In this document: piece by piece, positions 59,937 to 64,000 of the stretch
How the letters are laid out: every line of letters begins with the position of its first letter
Numbering within the stretch: the stretch's first letter is position 1
Assembly: GCA_041984885.1 (NCBI GenBank)
Contig: JBHIXH010000007.1
Coordinates: forward strand, 11,115 to 75,114
From: UBA4486 sp041984885
GTDB taxonomy: Bacteria > Pseudomonadota > Gammaproteobacteria > Eutrophobiales > Eutrophobiaceae
DNA length: 64,000 nt
Direction of reading: 5' to 3'
Position numbers and translations under genes: made by a program
The notes under the pieces: model-generated
What the model was told of the DNA's origin: nothing
The model's input: the letters and a program-made list of their open reading frames with translations, nothing else
Database searches by the model: none

Positions 59937-62594
59937 ATGTCATCGCAACAGAACGACATTGACCCGCAGGAGACGCAGGAATGGGTGGAAGCGCTCGAGT
60001 CGGTGATCGAAAACGAAGGTGTGGAGCGTGCGCATTACATTCTTGAATCCCTGATCGACAAGGCCCGTCGCTCCGGCGCCTACCTGCCCTATTCAGCGAA
60101 TACGGCCTATCTGAATACGATTCCACTGCACAAGCAGAAACCGATGCCGGGTGATGCGGAGATCGAGTGGAAAATCCGCTCGCTGGTACGCTGGAACGCG
60201 ATGGCGATGGTCGTTAAGGCAAACCGCTACAGCAGCGAACTGGGCGGACATATCGCCAGCTTTGCATCGTCCGCAACCTTATACGATGTCGGCTTTAATC
60301 ATTTCTTTCATGCCCCGGACAAGGGTCATGGCGGTGATCTGCTGTTTGTCCAGGGTCACTCTGCACCCGGCGTCTATGCCCGCGCGTTTCTTGGTGGGCG
60401 TATCACCGAAGAACAGATGAATCATTTTCGTCAGGAAGTTGACGGCAAGGGACTCAGTTCTTATCCGCATCCGTGGTTAATGCCACATTACTGGCAGTTC
60501 CCCACAGTATCGATGGGACTGGGACCGTTAATGGCGATCTACCAGGCGCGATTTCTGCGTTATCTCGAACATCGTGGTTTGTACCCGGAAAGCAATCGCA
60601 AGATCTGGGCATTCATGGGAGACGGTGAAATGGATGAACCGGAGTCCATGGGTGCGATTGGTCTTGCCGCGCGCGAAAAACTCGACAACCTGATCTTCGT
60701 CATCAACTGTAACCTGCAACGACTCGACGGACCGGTGCGTGGCAATGGCAAGATCATCCAGGAACTCGAAGGCGCGTTTCGCGGGGCCGGCTGGAATGTC
60801 ATCAAGGTTATCTGGGGATCGTACTGGGATCCGTTACTCGCACGTGACAAGGACGGCCTGTTGTACAAACGCATGGAAGAATGCGTTGACGGTGAATACC
60901 AGGCGTACAAGGCGAGAGACGGGACCTACGTCAGGGAAAAGTTTTTTGGCAAGTATCCTGAACTGAAAGCGATGGTCGCCAGCATGACCGATGAGGATAT
61001 CTGGCGATTAAATCGTGGTGGCCATGATCCGCATAAAGTCTATGCCGCGTACGATCAGGCAACCAATCATACCGGCCAGCCGACGGTGATCCTGGCCAAG
61101 ACCGTCAAAGGCTATGGTATGGGCGAAGCCGGCGAAGGCCAGAACATCACGCACCAACAAAAGAAAATGGGTGAAGAATCATTACGCCATTTTCGTGACC
61201 GCTTTAATATTCCCATCTCGGATGAAGAGCTGGCGAATGCGCCGTTTTATCGACCGGCAGAAGACAGCGAGGAAATGCGATACTTTCGCGAACGCCGCGA
61301 GGAACTTGGCGGTTACTTCTTTGCCGAGCGGGAAGACCCGCCACCGCTCGATATTCCTGACATCAGCATTCACGCAAAGATTACCGAAGGCAGCGGTGAC
61401 CGCACTATTTCCACCACGATGGCGTTTGTGCGTATTCTGAATAACCTGATCAAGGATAAAAACATTGGCAAGTATGTCGTGCCGATCGTGCCGGATGAAG
61501 CACGTACGTTCGGCATGGAAGGTATGTTTCGACAACTCGGCATTTATTCTTCTGTCGGTCAGTTGTATGAACCGGTCGATTCGGACCAGGTGATGTATTA
61601 CCGGGAAGACAAGCAGGGCCAGATTCTTGAAGAAGGGATTAACGAGGCCGGTGCGTTCTCTTCCTGGCTGGCGGCGGCGACCTCGTATCGCAATCATCAC
61701 CTGCATATGATTCCGTTCTACATCTATTACTCGATGTTTGGATTTCAACGCGTCGGTGATCTGGCCTGGGCTGCCGGTGACCTACGCGCCCAAGGCTTTT
61801 TGCTCGGTGGTACCGCTGGCCGTACCACGCTGGCCGGCGAAGGCCTGCAACATCAGGATGGTCACAGTCATATACTGGCATCGACAATACCGAATTGCGT
61901 CAGTTACGACCCGACTTTCGCCTATGAACTGGCTGTCATCATCCAGGATGGATTACGTCGTATGTATGTAGACCGCGAGAGCGTGTTTTATTACATCACG
62001 GTGATGAATGAAAACTATGTACATCCACCGATGCCGGAGGGGGTGGAGGACGGCATCGTTAAAGGAATGTACCGGCTACAACAGGGTGCAGACAGTGAAC
62101 GCAAGGTGCAGTTGCTGGGTTGCGGTACGATCCTGCGCGAAGTCATCGCTGCTGCTGATTTGCTGAAACAGGATTTTGATGTCGACGCGGATATCTGGAG
62201 TGTGACCAGTTTCAATGAACTGCGTCGCAACGGACTGGATGCCGCCCGTACCAGTCTGTTACATCCGGACCAATCACCATCTGAACCGTATGTCACAACA
62301 TGCCTGAAAGATACACGGGGTCCTGTGGTCGCGGCGACAGACTATATGAAGATCTATGCCGATCAAATCCGCGAGTACGTACCACGTCGCTATAACGTGC
62401 TCGGCACCGATGGCTTTGGCCGCAGTGATACCAGGCAAAAACTGCGGCAGCACTTTGAAGTGAACGCTAAATACGTTGTCATTGCCACATTAAAATCACT
62501 GGCAGACGAGGGTGTAATTGAGGCTGGCAGTGTCTCTGCAGCTATCGAGAAATATAATATTGATCCGGACAAACCCAACCCGGTAACGGTTTAA
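59937..62594 (+). CDS. aceE: Pyruvate dehydrogenase E1 component (homodimeric)
   Basis: 885 residues from the ATG at 59937 (E. coli 887); the in-frame start at 59895 adds 14 unlikely residues. It decarboxylates pyruvate with thiamine diphosphate and passes the acetyl group to AceF. The ThDP-binding GDGEMDEPESMGAI with the following helix and NL is complete, and further blocks match the enteric type: FFHAPDKGHGGDLLFVQGHS, VPDEARTFGMEGMFRQLGIY, GGTAGRTTLAGEGLQHQDGH. It is followed 32 bp later by aceF. Confidence 0.97.
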   Translation: MSSQQNDIDPQETQEWVEALESVIENEGVERAHYILESLIDKARRSGAYLPYSANTAYLNTIPLHKQKPMPGDAEIEWKIRSLVRWNAMAMVVKANRYSSELGGHIASFASSATLYDVGFNHFFHAPDKGHGGDLLFVQGHSAPGVYARAFLGGRITEEQMNHFRQEVDGKGLSSYPHPWLMPHYWQFPTVSMGLGPLMAIYQARFLRYLEHRGLYPESNRKIWAFMGDGEMDEPESMGAIGLAAREKLDNLIFVINCNLQRLDGPVRGNGKIIQELEGAFRGAGWNVIKVIWGSYWDPLLARDKDGLLYKRMEECVDGEYQAYKARDGTYVREKFFGKYPELKAMVASMTDEDIWRLNRGGHDPHKVYAAYDQATNHTGQPTVILAKTVKGYGMGEAGEGQNITHQQKKMGEESLRHFRDRFNIPISDEELANAPFYRPAEDSEEMRYFRERREELGGYFFAEREDPPPLDIPDISIHAKITEGSGDRTISTTMAFVRILNNLIKDKNIGKYVVPIVPDEARTFGMEGMFRQLGIYSSVGQLYEPVDSDQVMYYREDKQGQILEEGINEAGAFSSWLAAATSYRNHHLHMIPFYIYYSMFGFQRVGDLAWAAGDLRAQGFLLGGTAGRTTLAGEGLQHQDGHSHILASTIPNCVSYDPTFAYELAVIIQDGLRRMYVDRESVFYYITVMNENYVHPPMPEGVEDGIVKGMYRLQQGADSERKVQLLGCGTILREVIAAADLLKQDFDVDADIWSVTSFNELRRNGLDAARTSLLHPDQSPSEPYVTTCLKDTRGPVVAATDYMKIYADQIREYVPRRYNVLGTDGFGRSDTRQKLRQHFEVNAKYVVIATLKSLADEGVIEAGSVSAAIEKYNIDPDKPNPVTV

Positions 62595-62626
62595 AAACCA
62601 CGCGCGGACAAGTTTTAAATATAAAT

Positions 62627-63949
62627 ATGTCTGAGACAAAAGAAATTCTGCTGCCGGATATTGGTGATTTCGACTCTGTCGAGATCATTGAAATTGCAAT
62701 CAATGTCGGTGATCAAGTCAATGTCGACGATACGCTACTGACACTCGAAAGCGACAAGGCGACGATGGATATTCCCTCGCCTGACGCCGGCAAAATCACC
62801 GAACTGAAAGTCAGTGTCGGTGACAAGATCTCGGAAGGCACGGTACTGGCGATGATTGAAGCCGCGGCGACGGCGGCACCGGCAAAAGCAGTTGAATCGA
62901 GCGCTGAACCGGAACCAGTATCGACACCACCACCGCAACCTGCTGCAAGTACGCCGGCCGAACCCCAGACCGAACCTCGGACCGGACCGCGACCGGCACC
63001 CGACACGCCGAGCGGTGCCGAGACCATTGGCACCAGCGCCAGTTCCCGGGCGCATGCCAGTCCGTCGGTTCGCCGCTTTGCCCGTGAACTGGGTGTGGAC
63101 CTGGGGCTGGTGCGTGGCAGTGGACCAAAAAACCGTATCCTGAAAGAAGATGTCAAGGCATTTACCAAGGCGGTCATGGCCAGTGACCGGGTGTTCAAAA
63201 GCAGTGACGGTTTCCAGTTGCCGGAAATCCCGCCGGTGGATTTTTCAAAATTCGGCCCGGTAGAAACGCGGGAGCTGTCGCGACTGAAACGTATCGGCGG
63301 ACAGCACCTGCAGCGCAGCTGGATCACGGCACCGCATGTGACGCAGTTCGATGAAGCAGATATCACGGATATGGAAGAGTTTCGTAAATCGAAACTGGAA
63401 ACAGCCAGAAAGCACGGTGTCAAACTGACACTGGTTGCGTTCCTGGTTAAAGCCGTTGTCGATGTACTGCAACAGTATCCGGATTTCAATTCATCACTGA
63501 GTCCGGATGGCCAAAGCCTGATCCTGAAAAAATATTTTCACATTGGCGTTGCTGTCAACACAGACAATGGTCTGATCGTACCTGTTATCAAAGATGCCGA
63601 TCAAAAAGGCCTGTATGACATTGCCCGGGAAATTACCGAGCTGAGTGACAAGGCCCGTTCAGGCAAGATCCCCCCGTCCGACCTGCAGGGTGGATGTTTT
63701 ACCATCTCCAGTCTCGGTGGTATTGGTGGCTTGCATTTCAGTCCGATCGTCAACGCACCGGAAGTGGCGATTCTGGGTGTGTCGCGCGCGACATTAAAAC
63801 CGGTCTATGTCGATAATGAACTGGTGCCCCGACTCATTATGCCATTCGCCCTGTCATACGATCACCGTGTCATTGATGGTGTTGCCGGCGCGCAGTTTAC
63901 CCAGTTTTTAAGTACTGTACTGACAGACATCCGGCATATTCTTCTTTGA
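62627..63949 (+). CDS. aceF: Pyruvate dehydrogenase E2 component (dihydrolipoamide acetyltransferase)
   Basis: 440 residues. One N-terminal lipoyl domain (lipoylated lysine in LESDKATMDIP), an Ala/Pro/Glu-rich linker (about 85-140), the E1/E3-binding domain (ASPSVRRFARELGVDLGLVR, then GSGPKNRILKEDV) and the acetyltransferase core ending with SYDHRVIDGVAGAQFTQFL, which holds the catalytic His. E. coli AceF has three lipoyl domains; this one has a single domain. It assembles the core of the pyruvate dehydrogenase complex with AceE. lpd probably follows beyond the window; the last 51 bp hold no gene. Confidence 0.96.
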   Translation: MSETKEILLPDIGDFDSVEIIEIAINVGDQVNVDDTLLTLESDKATMDIPSPDAGKITELKVSVGDKISEGTVLAMIEAAATAAPAKAVESSAEPEPVSTPPPQPAASTPAEPQTEPRTGPRPAPDTPSGAETIGTSASSRAHASPSVRRFARELGVDLGLVRGSGPKNRILKEDVKAFTKAVMASDRVFKSSDGFQLPEIPPVDFSKFGPVETRELSRLKRIGGQHLQRSWITAPHVTQFDEADITDMEEFRKSKLETARKHGVKLTLVAFLVKAVVDVLQQYPDFNSSLSPDGQSLILKKYFHIGVAVNTDNGLIVPVIKDADQKGLYDIAREITELSDKARSGKIPPSDLQGGCFTISSLGGIGGLHFSPIVNAPEVAILGVSRATLKPVYVDNELVPRLIMPFALSYDHRVIDGVAGAQFTQFLSTVLTDIRHILL

Positions 63950-64000
63950 GTGTGTGGTTGCCATTCAAGACACTCGACTGACCATCCATGCCTGATCCCG

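Overview
The window is bacterial chromosome, most likely from a gammaproteobacterium. The evidence is the gene content: a small 4.5S-type SRP RNA next to dnaX-ybaB-recR, homodimeric AceE with a one-lipoyl AceF, ClpS-ClpA, malate synthase G, a PpsR-PpsA pair, an RND pump with a NodT-type outer-membrane factor, and a PEP-CTERM protein behind a sigma-54-type promoter. One run of ten Ns (56066-56075) shows a draft, scaffolded assembly. There are no rRNA genes, no CRISPR array, no phage genes and no intact transposase. Most of the window is chromosomal housekeeping; the accessory features are local.

Layout. 1-650: end of an M48 protease and a small cytochrome c. 703-3638 (minus): recR, ybaB, dnaX and the SRP RNA. 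3686-6349 (minus): a GGDEF/EAL protein and bioA. 6490-6980: tRNA-Ser(GGA) surrounded by broken copies of its own 5' and 3' ends and a cluster of short hairpins. 7052-14622: isocitrate lyase, a divergent LysR regulator, clpS-clpA and malate synthase G, so the two glyoxylate-shunt enzymes flank the ClpAP adaptor and unfoldase. 14627-18871: argA and argE (minus) and ilvD (plus). 18952-21187 (minus): an acetoacetate decarboxylase-like protein, a lytic transglycosylase, pgpA and a possible 26-residue membrane peptide.

21255-27812 is the most distinctive part. A two-gene operon of very small proteins diverges from a four-gene plus-strand locus: a LuxR/FixJ response regulator, a TonB-dependent receptor, a periplasmic binding-protein-like protein and a BarA-like hybrid sensor kinase. 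The locus ends in a strong terminator. It reads as a complete pathway from outer membrane to transcription, with an unknown ligand. Next come the PEP-CTERM protein, a two-TM K+ channel-like protein with a small secreted partner, and on the minus strand the aerotolerance (Bat) operon moxR-DUF58-DUF4381-batA-batBC-batD-DUF1232 (29899-37175).

37504-44425 (minus) is an RND efflux operon (adaptor, permease, outer-membrane factor) followed by an AraC-type regulator. 45124-48413 (minus) is ppsR-ppsA. 48414-49629 is gene-poor and looks decayed, including what appears to be the start of an HDOD domain just ahead of an intact diguanylate cyclase. 49630-53500: diguanylate cyclase, secreted SnoaL-like protein, LysR regulator and quinone oxidoreductase. 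53719-55139 is a tightly packed three-gene set of unknown function (membrane coiled coil, DUF2007 with a zinc ribbon, and a zinc-ribbon membrane protein with HEAGH), followed by dacB, which is split only by the assembly gap. The end holds a GAF-GGDEF cyclase, an aquaporin, an M17-type aminopeptidase and aceE-aceF.

All family names come from motifs read by eye; no database search was run.
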